DNA of 64,000 nucleotides from an uncultured Collinsella sp. (GCA_947001705.1 CAMQHT010000004.1:1-64000), one strand, 5' to 3'; positions 16,300-24,641 are shown, numbered from the stretch's first letter. Notes: a model not told the origin generated them from the sequence alone. Numbers and translations are program-made.

Positions 16300-17514
16300 A
16301 TGTCACAAGTTTCTAACACCTCGTTTACAACGACGGTTTCATCAAACGCCATGGCCGTGGTGGACTATCTGTCCAAAAGCATGATGTCGGCGCTGCCGTT
16401 TATTGTTTGCGCGGCGTTGTTCCGCACCGCCGCCGTCGTTATGGGCGAAGGCATGCTGGGCCTGTGGTCTGCCGATTCCGAAATCTATCGCCTGTTCTAC
16501 AGTTGGCTCTATAACGCCGGCTACTACTTTTTGCCCATTTATCTTGGTTGGGCGGCCGCCCGCCAGCTCGGTTGCTCGGAGCAGCTGGGCATGATGCTGG
16601 GCGGCGTATTGATTGCGCCCGATCTGCTTAAGCTCGTCGATGCCGCATCGACGACGGGGGCAGCGATGACTTTCGTGTATGGTCTGCTTCCCGCGCCGGT
16701 CAACGATTACACAACGACTGTTATTCCGGTTCTCATCTCGGTGCCCGTGCTATGGCAGGTGGAGCGTTTCTTTAAGCGCACTATCCCTCAGGCTGTGGCG
16801 TTTTCTTTTGTACCGTTTGCAACCATGCTCGTTATGGTTCCGGTGTCGCTGTGTGTTACGGCGCCGGCAGGCAGCTATCTGGGCATGCTGTTGGGACAGC
16901 TTATGTTTATGCTTGGCAATTCCGGTGGCATCGTGTCGCTGCTCACGCTCATGGGGCTTGCCGCGGGCTGGGAGTTTCTTAAGATCGCGGGTGTCAGCAA
17001 CGTTGTCCTATCGCTCGCCTATGCGCAGTTTATGAGTGTGGGAACGGATTCGTGCATCCTGATCGCCGCGACGATGGCAACGTTCGCCGTTTGGGGTATG
17101 CCCTTTGGCGCGTCGCTCCGCGTTGCGGATAAGGACGAGAAGGCGCTCATGCTGGGCTATTCAATCTCGGGTATTCTTGGCGGCGTAAGCGAGCCAGCGC
17201 TGTACGGATGCGGCTTTAAATATGGCAGGTGTCTGACGTGCATGGCCGTTGGCGGCGCCGTCGGAGGCCTTGTTGCGGCCGTAGGCCACGTTACGGCTTA
17301 TACTATCGGTATGACGAATGTTCTTATGGTCATTGGCTTTGCCACGGGCGGCATCTCGAATCTGCTGTGGTGCTGCGCTGCCGGCGGCGCAGCATTTGCG
17401 GTGTCTGCGGCGCTGAGCTACTGCTTTGGCGTGGTGCCGACAAAGGTGCAGGCGGCAGAAGACGAAGCTGATTCGCTCGAAACAGTGGCGAGCGCTGCTG
17501 AAGCAAGCGCATAA
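16300..17514 (+). CDS. PTS system EIIC component, beta-glucoside-type
   Basis: This 404-residue integral membrane protein has about ten hydrophobic segments and the conserved GGVSEPALYG motif of IIC domains of the glucose/beta-glucoside PTS superfamily. It would translocate a sugar while it is phosphorylated by a IIB domain. No IIA or IIB domain is fused or encoded nearby, so partners must be elsewhere. The substrate cannot be told. The ATG at 16300 has AAAGG upstream; 16276 is an alternative start. It follows accDA by 40 nt but is functionally unrelated. Confidence 0.75.
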   Translation: MSQVSNTSFTTTVSSNAMAVVDYLSKSMMSALPFIVCAALFRTAAVVMGEGMLGLWSADSEIYRLFYSWLYNAGYYFLPIYLGWAAARQLGCSEQLGMMLGGVLIAPDLLKLVDAASTTGAAMTFVYGLLPAPVNDYTTTVIPVLISVPVLWQVERFFKRTIPQAVAFSFVPFATMLVMVPVSLCVTAPAGSYLGMLLGQLMFMLGNSGGIVSLLTLMGLAAGWEFLKIAGVSNVVLSLAYAQFMSVGTDSCILIAATMATFAVWGMPFGASLRVADKDEKALMLGYSISGILGGVSEPALYGCGFKYGRCLTCMAVGGAVGGLVAAVGHVTAYTIGMTNVLMVIGFATGGISNLLWCCAAGGAAFAVSAALSYCFGVVPTKVQAAEDEADSLETVASAAEASA

Positions 17515-17521
17515 ATCTGTG

Positions 17522-17543
17522 CGACAAAAGGACGATTCCTTTG
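17522..17543. repeat. Small hairpin after the PTS gene
   Basis: GACAAAAGGA and TCCTTTGTC face each other across four bases just behind the stop codon. Confidence 0.4.
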
Positions 17544-17554
17544 TCATATTCCAA

Positions 17555-17585
17555 GGCTGCGGCCCGTGTGGGCTGCGGCCTTTTT
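17555..17585 (+). terminator. Terminator after the PTS gene
   Basis: GGCTGCGGCCC pairs with GGGCTGCGGCC (two G-U pairs), followed by TTTTT. Confidence 0.75.
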
Positions 17586-17658
17586 GTATCTGGAGGACAA
17601 AGTGGCTACACTACAATCCGTTTGAGCAATAGATATATAGGTAGTACCGTGGGGACTG

Positions 17659-18819
17659 ATGAGGATGGTCGAGTGGATTGTTCGTCGTGCGCAGGGCGAC
17701 CGTGCGCGCGTGGGAACGTTGACGGGCATAGTGTGTATTCTCGCCAATGTGGCACTATGCGCTGCGAAGGGTGCAATTGGCGTGCTGTCGGGATCGGTTT
17801 CGATTGTGGCGGACGCCATGAACAACCTGTCCGATGCCAGCTCGAACATCGTGAGCGTGCTTGGCTTTAAGCTGGCGGGCAAGCCGGCCGACCCCGAGCA
17901 TCCTTACGGACATGGCCGCTACGAGTATCTCTCGGGTCTGGTCGTGGCGGCGCTCGTGCTGCTGATTGGCGTTGAGCTGGTGAAGTCCTCGGTTGAGCGC
18001 ATCATCCACCCCGAACCTGTCGAGTTCTCGCTTGCCCTGGTGGCAGTCTTGGTGCTTTCGATGATTGTTAAGCTCTGGATGGCGGCCCTCAACCAAAAGC
18101 TCGGCGATCGCATTGAGTCCGAGACGCTGCATGCGACCGCTCAGGACTCAAAGAACGATGTCCTAGCTACGGGCGCCGTGCTGGCGTGCGCAATTTTTTC
18201 GCAGGTGACGCACATCAATCTTGACGCATGGGTCGGCCTTGCCGTTGGCGCCTATATTGGTTGGAGCGGCTTTGAGCTCATCCAGGATACGGTGAGCCCG
18301 CTTTTGGGCCAGACGCCCGATCCTAAGCTGGTCAAGCACATTCGAGACAAAATCATGAGCTACCCCGGCGTTTTGGGCGTTCACGATTTGATGGTTCACG
18401 ACTACGGCCCAGGCAGAAAGTTCGCAAGTGCCCACGCCGAGATGGCGGCTGAGGCCAGCCCGCTGGAAAGTCACGACACGCTCGACAACATTGAACAGGC
18501 ATTTAGGAACGAAGACGGCATGATTGTCACGCTCCATTACGACCCCATCGTGACCGACGATCCCAAGGTGGCGAGCATGCGCCTGCGCATCAACGCCATG
18601 GCCCAACAGATCGATAGCCGCCTTTCGATTCACGATCTGCGCTGTGTGCCGGGTCCCACGCACACCAACGTGATCTTTGACTGCGTGCGTCCCTCAGATC
18701 TGCAGATGAGTGCCGAAGACGTAAAGCACGCACTGGCACAACGGGTCGAATCGGAATATCCCAGGTCGATTGCCAAGATCACGATCGACGAAGACTACGT
18801 AGGGCATACCCACGAGTAA
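17659..18819 (+). CDS. Cation diffusion facilitator family transporter
   Basis: CDF proteins export divalent metal ions such as Zn, Fe or Mn in exchange for protons. The 386-residue protein has the N-terminal membrane domain with VADAMNNLSDASSN carrying metal-site Asp residues, the linker HPYGHGRYEYLSGL, and a C-terminal cytoplasmic domain (from about 215) ending near residue 300. An added C-terminal stretch of about 80 residues, YDPIVTDDPKVASM onward, is longer than in the basic family. The metal cannot be told. ATG 17659 or 17665 may be the start. Confidence 0.85.
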   Translation: MRMVEWIVRRAQGDRARVGTLTGIVCILANVALCAAKGAIGVLSGSVSIVADAMNNLSDASSNIVSVLGFKLAGKPADPEHPYGHGRYEYLSGLVVAALVLLIGVELVKSSVERIIHPEPVEFSLALVAVLVLSMIVKLWMAALNQKLGDRIESETLHATAQDSKNDVLATGAVLACAIFSQVTHINLDAWVGLAVGAYIGWSGFELIQDTVSPLLGQTPDPKLVKHIRDKIMSYPGVLGVHDLMVHDYGPGRKFASAHAEMAAEASPLESHDTLDNIEQAFRNEDGMIVTLHYDPIVTDDPKVASMRLRINAMAQQIDSRLSIHDLRCVPGPTHTNVIFDCVRPSDLQMSAEDVKHALAQRVESEYPRSIAKITIDEDYVGHTHE

Positions 18820-18858
18820 GGCTGTGCCGGCAAAGCAGGTTATGCAGAAGGGGAGAGT

Positions 18859-19485
18859 ATGAAGAATCTGTATCTACTCCGCCACGGTCAGACGGAGTTC
18901 AACGTCAAAAAGCTGGTCCAGGGCCGCTGCGATTCACCGCTGACCGACCTGGGTCGTCAGCAATCCGGGATGGCAGCCGCGTGGCTCAAAGCCCACAACG
19001 TCGTTCCCGACAAAGTGGTCTCTTCGCCCTTAGGCCGAGCCATGGACACGGCAAGTCTCGTCGCAACCGAACTCCTCGGCCGGGATGCAGCAGTCGAGCC
19101 CTGCGAAGGCATCATCGAGCGCTGCTACGGCACCTTCGAAGAGGGTCCCCACGATGCCCTGCCCACCGACGTCTGGGACCCCGGCGAGGACTTGGTCCCC
19201 TTTGGAGGAGAAGGAAGTCATGCCCTGCAGGAGCGCATGGTAGCCACCCTCACCAATCTCATGGGCGCCGAGGGGATCGAAACCCTCCTAGCAGTAAGCC
19301 ACGGCAGCGCCAGCCGCCAATTCATCAAGGCTGCAGCCCCAGAGGGCTTCGAGCTCCCAACAAAACTCCCCAACTGCGCCATCATGATTTTTGATTTCGA
19401 TGAGGCAAAGCCACAAGTAGAGGGCGAGCCAATGCAATGCAAGTTCACCCTCCAGCAAATAGTGGACCCCCAACAAAGTCATTAG
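18859..19485 (+). CDS. Histidine phosphatase family protein
   Basis: The 208-residue protein belongs to the phosphoglycerate mutase-like branch, with the phosphohistidine motif LRHGQTEFN near residue 7 and a second catalytic His in AVSHGSASRQF. Such enzymes transfer or remove phosphate from many small substrates; the substrate here is unknown. It starts 39 nt after the CDF gene. A Family A hairpin element follows its stop by about 40 nt, and no ordinary terminator is seen. Confidence 0.85.
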   Translation: MKNLYLLRHGQTEFNVKKLVQGRCDSPLTDLGRQQSGMAAAWLKAHNVVPDKVVSSPLGRAMDTASLVATELLGRDAAVEPCEGIIERCYGTFEEGPHDALPTDVWDPGEDLVPFGGEGSHALQERMVATLTNLMGAEGIETLLAVSHGSASRQFIKAAAPEGFELPTKLPNCAIMIFDFDEAKPQVEGEPMQCKFTLQQIVDPQQSH

Positions 19486-19523
19486 CCTGAGCGAGCAGAG
19501 TTAAGCAGACATCAACGTGTCGT

Positions 19524-19674
19524 CTCCCGAGCACGGCGGAGGGCCGGAGAAATATATTAAGGTCATCGCGAGTTCCGCACGCAAAGGAGAGCACTTAATG
19601 TGCTCTCCGTCTTGCGCAGGACTGTAGAGCAGGGACCTTAATATATTTCTCCGGCCCTCCGCCGTGCTCGGGAG
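19524..19674 (+). repeat. Family A hairpin element, copy 3
   Basis: Arms 19524-19564 and 19634-19674 are perfect inverse complements over 41 nt, yet unlike the arms of copies 1 and 2. The core between them is nearly identical to the other copies. It lies between the phosphatase gene and the rplC promoter. Confidence 0.85.
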
Positions 19675-19726
19675 CCATCCACGCACTTTACCTGCGTAAA
19701 CAATGTGAGTGAAATATGAATCTCGA

Positions 19727-19752
19727 TGGATACGCCCGCAGCCGTGTATACT
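19727..19752 (+). promoter_or_regulatory. Probable promoter of the rplC block
   Basis: TGGATACGCCCG is followed by CCGTGTATACT, with TATACT at 19747-19752 as -10. The same arrangement recurs before rplB at 21592-21617. No good TTGACA-like -35 is seen. Confidence 0.5.
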
Positions 19753-19861
19753 AAACAGCTGTGTGAAACCAGGGGAGTATTCTGGCTGGACAAAATGCCT
19801 GCTTAATAGGGTTGTCAGGTAGTCCGGGCGAAATACAAGGCTGGGGAGCACGTCGTGTAAG

Positions 19862-19913
19862 TAGTGGTCCTCTAGGGGCGTACGCTCGGTGGTGTACGCA
19901 TTGTCCCAAGACC
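19862..19913 (+). promoter_or_regulatory. Structured leader upstream of rplC
   Basis: Three nested stems, GTGGTC/GACCAC, GGG/CCC and GCGTAC/GTACGC, form one hairpin in the untranslated leader, ending 22 nt before rplC. Ribosomal operon leaders are often bound by an encoded r-protein such as L4. That role here is inferred. Confidence 0.45.
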
Positions 19914-19935
19914 ACGCGAGAGTTGGGATCATATC

Positions 19936-20556
19936 TTGATCAGCATGATTCTCGGCCGCAAGATTGGCATGACCCAGGTTTGGGACGAGGACGATAACGT
20001 CGTTCCCGTCACGGTCATCCAGGCTGGCCCCTGCGCTGTCTCGCAGGTTAAAACTCAGGCAACCGACGGCTATGACGCCGTCCAGATCGGTTTCGGCGAC
20101 ATCAAGGCCAAGAACGTGAACAAGCCCATGGCTGGTCACTTCGCCAAGGCTGGCGTCGAGCCTGTCCGCTTCCTTCGTGAGGTCCGCGTCGAGAACGGCG
20201 AGGAGCACAAGGTCGGCGAGGTCGTCACCGTCGCTGATTTCGCTGATGTCGAGAAGGTCGACGTCATCGGTACCTCCAAGGGTAAGGGCTTCCAGGGTCG
20301 CATCAAGCGCTGGGGTCAGCGCCGCGGTCCTATGACGCATGGTTCTCACTTTCAGCGTCACCCCGGTTCTATCGGTCAGTGCGCCTATCCTGCGCGCGTC
20401 CTCAAGGGCGTCAAGATGGCCGGTCACATGGGTAACGAGCGCGTTACCGTCAAGAACCTTTCCGTTGTCCGCATCGATGCCGAGCAGAACCTCATCTTGG
20501 TCAAGGGCGCTGTCCCGGGTGCCAAGAATGGTCTCGTCGCCATCCGTATGGCCTAA
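19936..20556 (+). CDS. rplC: 50S ribosomal protein L3
   Basis: L3 helps nucleate 50S assembly and reaches toward the peptidyl transferase centre. The 206-residue protein has ILGRKIGMTQVWDE at the N-terminus and THGSHFQRHPGSIGQCAYPARV in the loop region. TTG 19936, with GGGATC upstream, or ATG 19945 may be the start. It is the first gene of ribosomal block 2, with a long structured leader, though its usual upstream neighbour rpsJ is almost 14 kb away. Confidence 0.95.
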   Translation: MISMILGRKIGMTQVWDEDDNVVPVTVIQAGPCAVSQVKTQATDGYDAVQIGFGDIKAKNVNKPMAGHFAKAGVEPVRFLREVRVENGEEHKVGEVVTVADFADVEKVDVIGTSKGKGFQGRIKRWGQRRGPMTHGSHFQRHPGSIGQCAYPARVLKGVKMAGHMGNERVTVKNLSVVRIDAEQNLILVKGAVPGAKNGLVAIRMA

Positions 20557-20602
20557 GGGCCCAGCCCATTTAGCCCAGCGTCATACCAAGGAGAACACTT
20601 AA

Positions 20603-21229
20603 ATGGCAAAGTTTGAAGTAAAGAACAGCGAGGGCAAGAAGGTCGCCGAGGCCGAGCTCGCCGCTGAGGTGTACGGCATCGAGCCGAACATCCACGTTAT
20701 GCACCACATCGTCAAGTGCCAGATGGCCTCTTGGCGTCAGGGCACCCAGTCTGCTAAGGGTCGCTCTGAGGTTTCCGGTGGCGGCAAGAAGCCTTGGCGT
20801 CAGAAGGGCACCGGCCGTGCCCGCCAGGGTTCCATCCGTGCTGCCCAGTGGCGTCACGGTGGCGTTGTCTTCGCCCCCAAGCCCCGTTCCTACGCTAAGC
20901 GTATGAACAACAAGGAGGTCAAGCTGGCTATGCGCTCCGCGCTGTCCGCCAAGCTGGCCGATGGCGAGCTCGTGCTCGTCGACGACTACGGCTTCGAGAA
21001 GCCTTCCACCAAGGCTGCCGTTGCCATGCTCAAGGCTCTCGGCCTTGAGGGCAAGCGTCTGACCATCATCGTTCGCGATGAGGACGTCAACGCCTACCTG
21101 TCGTTCCGCAACATTCCCAAGACGTTCATCATCACTGCTGACGAGGCCAACACCTACGATCTCGTCAACAACAACGCTGTGCTGATGCCCGCCGACATCG
21201 CCGCTCACTTCGGGGAGGTGCTTGCATAA
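20603..21229 (+). CDS. rplD: 50S ribosomal protein L4
   Basis: L4 lines the exit tunnel and in E. coli also regulates the S10 operon by binding its leader. The 208-residue protein has the tunnel loop with KKPWRQKGTGRARQGSIRAA, typical of the family. AAGGAG lies upstream. Its stop codon directly abuts the rplW ATG. The structured leader before rplC would fit an L4 target, but this is untested. Confidence 0.96.
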   Translation: MAKFEVKNSEGKKVAEAELAAEVYGIEPNIHVMHHIVKCQMASWRQGTQSAKGRSEVSGGGKKPWRQKGTGRARQGSIRAAQWRHGGVVFAPKPRSYAKRMNNKEVKLAMRSALSAKLADGELVLVDDYGFEKPSTKAAVAMLKALGLEGKRLTIIVRDEDVNAYLSFRNIPKTFIITADEANTYDLVNNNAVLMPADIAAHFGEVLA

Positions 21230-21517
21230 ATGACCGCCCACGAGATCATCATCCGTCCGATCGTGTCCGAGCGTTCCTTCTCCGGCATGGAGCAGAACAA
21301 GTACACGTTCGAGGTCGCCAAGGATGCTAACAAGTATCAGATCAAGGACGCTGTCGAGGAGATCTTCGGCGTCAAGGTCGTTCGCGTGAACACCCTGACG
21401 GTCAAGCCCAAGACCAAGCGCGTGCGCTATGTCGCCGGCAAGACCCGTTCTTGGAAGAAGGCCATCGTCACGCTGGCCGAGGGCGACACCATCGAGGTCT
21501 TTGGCAACCAGGCCTAA
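21230..21517 (+). CDS. rplW: 50S ribosomal protein L23
   Basis: L23 sits at the tunnel exit and docks trigger factor and SRP. The 95-residue protein has IIRPIVSERSFSGMEQNKYTF and VNTLTVKPKTKRV, family features. The ATG follows the rplD stop without a gap and GGGGAGGTG lies in the end of rplD. A strong hairpin and a new promoter-like motif follow before rplB, which is unusual inside an S10 operon. Confidence 0.95.
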   Translation: MTAHEIIIRPIVSERSFSGMEQNKYTFEVAKDANKYQIKDAVEEIFGVKVVRVNTLTVKPKTKRVRYVAGKTRSWKKAIVTLAEGDTIEVFGNQA

Positions 21518-21534
21518 GACTCGCTGCTGTTGAG

Positions 21535-21572
21535 TGAGCTCATGCCTCCCAAATAGGGGAGGCGGGAGCTCA
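21535..21572. promoter_or_regulatory. Hairpin between rplW and rplB
   Basis: TGAGCTC pairs with GAGCTCA and GCCTCCC with GGGAGGC. It could attenuate or terminate transcription, although only four T residues follow at some distance. Confidence 0.5.
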
Positions 21573-21591
21573 AGGTTTTGGGCGTATAAAA

Positions 21592-21617
21592 TGGACACGC
21601 CCGGAACCGTGTATACG
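21592..21617 (+). promoter_or_regulatory. Possible internal promoter before rplB
   Basis: TGGACACGCCCG then CCGTGTATACG closely matches the motif before rplC. The 179-nt rplW-rplB gap leaves room for a promoter and leader. Confidence 0.45.
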
Positions 21618-21696
21618 TCCGGTGTCATCGCACCCGAGGCAGAACCTCGAATCCCTGTCTGCGATGGCTAACGGATTCCTATTGAAAGGGATTGTA

Positions 21697-22527
21697 ATGG
21701 CTGTAAAGCACCTTAAGCCGACCTCCGCTGGTAGGCGTTGGCAGACGATCTCCGACTTCTCCGAGATCACCTGCACCAAGCCCGAGAAGTCTCTTCTCGA
21801 GCCCCTGCCCAAGAAGGCCGGTCGTAACAACAACGGCCGCATCACCACCCGCCACCAGGGCGGCGGCGTGAAGCGTCGTTACCGCGTGATCGACTTCAAG
21901 CGCAACAAGGACGGCGTGCCCGCCAAGGTTGCCACGATCGAGTACGATCCGAACCGTTCCGCTCGCATCGCTCTGCTGCACTACGCTGACGGCGAGAAGC
22001 GCTACATCCTGGCCCCCAAGGGCCTCGAGGTCGGTCAGACCATCATGTCCGGTTCTGACGCCGACATCAAGCCGGGCAACGCTCTGCCCCTCGCCGATAT
22101 CCCCGTCGGTACGCTCATCCACGCCGTCGAGTTCCAGCCGGGCAAGGGCGCTGCTATCGCCCGTTCCGCCGGTAACTCCTGCCAGCTGATGGGTAAGGAG
22201 GGCAAGTACGCCATCGTCCGTATGCCTTCCTCCGAGATGCGCCGCATCCTCGTTACCTGCCGCGCCACCGTCGGTGAGGTCGGCAACGCCGATCACGCCA
22301 ACATCGTCATCGGCAAGGCCGGCCGTAAGCGTCACATGAACGTGCGCCCGACCGTCCGCGGTACCGTCATGAACCCTGTCGACCACCCGCACGGCGGTGG
22401 CGAGGGCAAGAACCACACCTCTGGTCGTCCCTCCGTTACCCCCTGGGGTAAGCCGACGAAGGGCCTTCGTACGCGCAAGAAGAAGAAGGTCTCGAACCAG
22501 CACATTATTCGTCGCCGTAAGAAGTAA
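21697..22527 (+). CDS. rplB: 50S ribosomal protein L2
   Basis: L2 is needed for subunit association and peptidyl transferase assembly. The 276-residue protein carries the C-terminal signature HPHGGGEGKNHTSGRPSVTP followed by a basic tail. The ATG at 21697 is chosen because MAVKHLKPTSAGRRW matches normal L2 starts and GAAAGGG lies upstream; the frame is open further 5' without similarity. Confidence 0.97.
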   Translation: MAVKHLKPTSAGRRWQTISDFSEITCTKPEKSLLEPLPKKAGRNNNGRITTRHQGGGVKRRYRVIDFKRNKDGVPAKVATIEYDPNRSARIALLHYADGEKRYILAPKGLEVGQTIMSGSDADIKPGNALPLADIPVGTLIHAVEFQPGKGAAIARSAGNSCQLMGKEGKYAIVRMPSSEMRRILVTCRATVGEVGNADHANIVIGKAGRKRHMNVRPTVRGTVMNPVDHPHGGGEGKNHTSGRPSVTPWGKPTKGLRTRKKKKVSNQHIIRRRKK

Positions 22528-22559
22528 TTTCGGATACCGAGTTTTAGGAGAAAGCACTT

Positions 22560-22820
22560 ATGAGCAGAAGTCTCAAAAAGGGCCCGTTCGTGGAGACTCG
22601 CCTTCTCTCGCGTATCACCGCGATGAACGAGGCTGGCAAGAAGGACGTCGTGAAGACCTGGTCCCGCGCGTCCACCATCTTCCCCGAGATGGTTGGTCAC
22701 ACCATCGCCGTCCACGACGGCCGCAAGCATGTGCCCGTGTATGTTACCGAGTCCATGGTTGGTCACAAGCTCGGCGAGTTCGCGCCGACTCGTACGTTCC
22801 GTGGCCACAAGGCCAAATAG
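22560..22820 (+). CDS. rpsS: 30S ribosomal protein S19
   Basis: S19 is in the 30S head and contacts the A-site finger and S13. The 86-residue protein starts MSRSLKKGPFVETRLL and has TWSRASTIFPEMVGHT and GEFAPTRTFRGHK, all standard. TAGGAG lies upstream. It fits the conserved rplB-rpsS-rplV order. Confidence 0.97.
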   Translation: MSRSLKKGPFVETRLLSRITAMNEAGKKDVVKTWSRASTIFPEMVGHTIAVHDGRKHVPVYVTESMVGHKLGEFAPTRTFRGHKAK

Positions 22821-22834
22821 GGGGTTAACCGTAA

Positions 22835-23206
22835 ATGGCAACTAAGTCTATTGAAACTGAGGCCACCGAGGTTCGCGCCGTCGCTAAGTACGTGCGTGTT
22901 TCCCCCAGCAAGGCCCGCCTGGTGGTCGATCTGATCCGCCGCAAGCCTGTCGCTCAGGCCTTCGACATCCTCCACTTCTGCGACCGCGCCGTCGCCGTGG
23001 ATGTCGAGAAGGTTCTCCGTTCCGCCGTTGCGAACGCCGAGAACAACAACGGTCTGCGTGCCGACAACCTGGTTGTCGCCGCTGCCTATGTTGACGAGGG
23101 TCCGACGCTTAAGCGCATCCGTCCCCGCGCCAAGGGTTCCGCTTCTCGCATTCTGAAGCGTACTTCCCACATCACCGTCGTCGTTGCTCCTCGAAAGGAG
23201 GCGTAA
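22835..23206 (+). CDS. rplV: 50S ribosomal protein L22
   Basis: L22 spans the 50S subunit and forms part of the exit-tunnel constriction with L4. The 123-residue protein has VRVSPSKARLVVDLIR and the beta-hairpin region RPRAKGSASRILKRTSHITV. No unusual insertion in the tunnel loop is seen. It is 14 nt after rpsS and 6 nt before rpsC. Confidence 0.97.
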   Translation: MATKSIETEATEVRAVAKYVRVSPSKARLVVDLIRRKPVAQAFDILHFCDRAVAVDVEKVLRSAVANAENNNGLRADNLVVAAAYVDEGPTLKRIRPRAKGSASRILKRTSHITVVVAPRKEA

Positions 23207-23212
23207 AGCTGT

Positions 23213-23923
23213 ATGGGTCAGAAAGTCTACCCCACCGGCTTCCGTCTTGGCATCACCGAGAACTGGCGCTCCCGCTGGTTCGCAGAGAAGGATTACGCTA
23301 AGACCCTCGGTAACGATCTCGAGATCCGCAAGTACCTCGAGAAGCGTCTTTCCCGCGCAGCTGTCTCCCGCGTCGAGATCGAGCGCGCTGGCGACAAGGT
23401 GAAGGTCATCATCCTCACCGCTCGCCCCGGCGTTGTCATCGGTAAGAAGGGTGCCGAGATCGATACCCTCCGCACCGAGCTCGAGAAGGTCGCTGGCGTC
23501 TCCAAGGGCCAGCTCTCCGTCGACGTTGTCGAGATTAAGCGCCCCGAGCTCGACGCCAACCTCGTTGCTCAGTCTATCGCCGAGCAGCTCGAGGGCCGCG
23601 TTGCCTTCCGTCGCGCTATGCGCAAGGCTGTCCAGTCTGCCCGCAAGGCCGGCGCTAAGGGCATCCGTATCCAGTGCTCCGGTCGTCTCGGCGGTGCCGA
23701 GATGGGCCGTCGTGAGTGGTACCGCGAGGGTCGCGTGCCTCTGCACACCCTCCGTGCCAAGATCGACTACGGCACGGCTGTCGCCAGCACCACCATGGGC
23801 GCTTGCGGCGTGAAGGTCTGGATCTACCTGGGCGAGAAGCTCCCGGGCCAGCCTGTTCCCAACCCTGCACTCGAGGGCTCTTCCCGTCCTCGTCGTCGTA
23901 ACTCCGAGAGGAGGGGTCAGTAG
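23213..23923 (+). CDS. rpsC: 30S ribosomal protein S3
   Basis: S3 lies at the mRNA entry channel and contributes to helicase activity. The 236-residue protein starts MGQKVYPTGFRLGIT, has the KH loop VIGKKGAEIDTLR and the C-terminal GRLGGAEMGRREWYREGRVP. The preceding GAAAGGAGG lies in the end of rplV. Its stop shares one base with the GTG start of rplP. Confidence 0.97.
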   Translation: MGQKVYPTGFRLGITENWRSRWFAEKDYAKTLGNDLEIRKYLEKRLSRAAVSRVEIERAGDKVKVIILTARPGVVIGKKGAEIDTLRTELEKVAGVSKGQLSVDVVEIKRPELDANLVAQSIAEQLEGRVAFRRAMRKAVQSARKAGAKGIRIQCSGRLGGAEMGRREWYREGRVPLHTLRAKIDYGTAVASTTMGACGVKVWIYLGEKLPGQPVPNPALEGSSRPRRRNSERRGQ

Positions 23924-24426
23924 TGCTTGCCCCTAAGCGTATTCTTCACCGCAAGGTGCAGCGTGGCTCCATGAAGGGCCAGGCCAAGGGTAATACCGAG
24001 CTGCATTTCGGCGAGTTTGGTATCCAGGCTCTCGAGGCCCATTGGATCACCAACCGTCAGATCGAGGCCGCTCGTATTGCCATGACCCGCTACATGAAGC
24101 GTGGCGGTCGTGTCTACATCACGATCTTCCCCGATAAGCCCATCACCAAGAAGCCTGCCGAGACTCGCATGGGTTCTGGTAAGGGTAACCCCGAGGAGTG
24201 GGTGGCCGTCGTCAAGCCCGGCCGCATCATGTTCGAGGTCAAGGGCGTGCCCGAGGAGGTCGCTCGCGAGGCTCTGCGTCTTGCACAGCACAAGCTTCCC
24301 ATCAAGACCAAGATTGTTGCTGCCAAGAACGCTGAGCAGCGCATCGAGAAGGAGATGGCTGAGGAGGCCGCTCTCGAGGCCAAGTGGGCTGCTGAGGACG
24401 CCGCCGCCGCCAAGGAGGAGAACTAA
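23923..24426 (+). CDS. rplP: 50S ribosomal protein L16 with C-terminal extension
   Basis: L16 binds near the A site and organises tRNA accommodation. The conserved part begins MLAPKRILHRKVQRGSMKG and includes GSGKGNPEEWVAVVKPGRIMFE. At 167 residues it is about 25-30 longer than common bacterial L16 (about 140). The added tail is rich in Ala and Glu, ending in AAAAKEEN. The GTG start overlaps the rpsC stop, and its own stop overlaps the rpmC ATG. Confidence 0.95.
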   Translation: MLAPKRILHRKVQRGSMKGQAKGNTELHFGEFGIQALEAHWITNRQIEAARIAMTRYMKRGGRVYITIFPDKPITKKPAETRMGSGKGNPEEWVAVVKPGRIMFEVKGVPEEVAREALRLAQHKLPIKTKIVAAKNAEQRIEKEMAEEAALEAKWAAEDAAAAKEEN

Positions 24427-24641
24427 TGAAGCCCGCAGAGATTCGTGAACTCTCGGACGCTCAGCTCGTTGAGAAGCTGAAGGAAATGCGCGCCGAGCTC
24501 TTTAACCTTCGTTTCCAGATGGCCACCAGCCAGCTGGACAACACCGCTCGCGTCAACACCGTGAAGAAGGACATCGCTCGCGTCCTCACGGAGCAGCGCG
24601 CCCGCGAGATCGCAGCGGAGAAGTCCGCTGTCGCCGAGTAG
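24426..24641 (+). CDS. rpmC: 50S ribosomal protein L29
   Basis: L29 is a small helical protein at the exit tunnel. The 71 residues include LREMR-like KLKEMRAELFNLRFQMATSQ and the second helix VKKDIARVLTEQRAREI. The ATG overlaps the rplP stop by one base, a sign of translational coupling. rpsQ follows after 16 nt. Confidence 0.95.
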   Translation: MKPAEIRELSDAQLVEKLKEMRAELFNLRFQMATSQLDNTARVNTVKKDIARVLTEQRAREIAAEKSAVAE

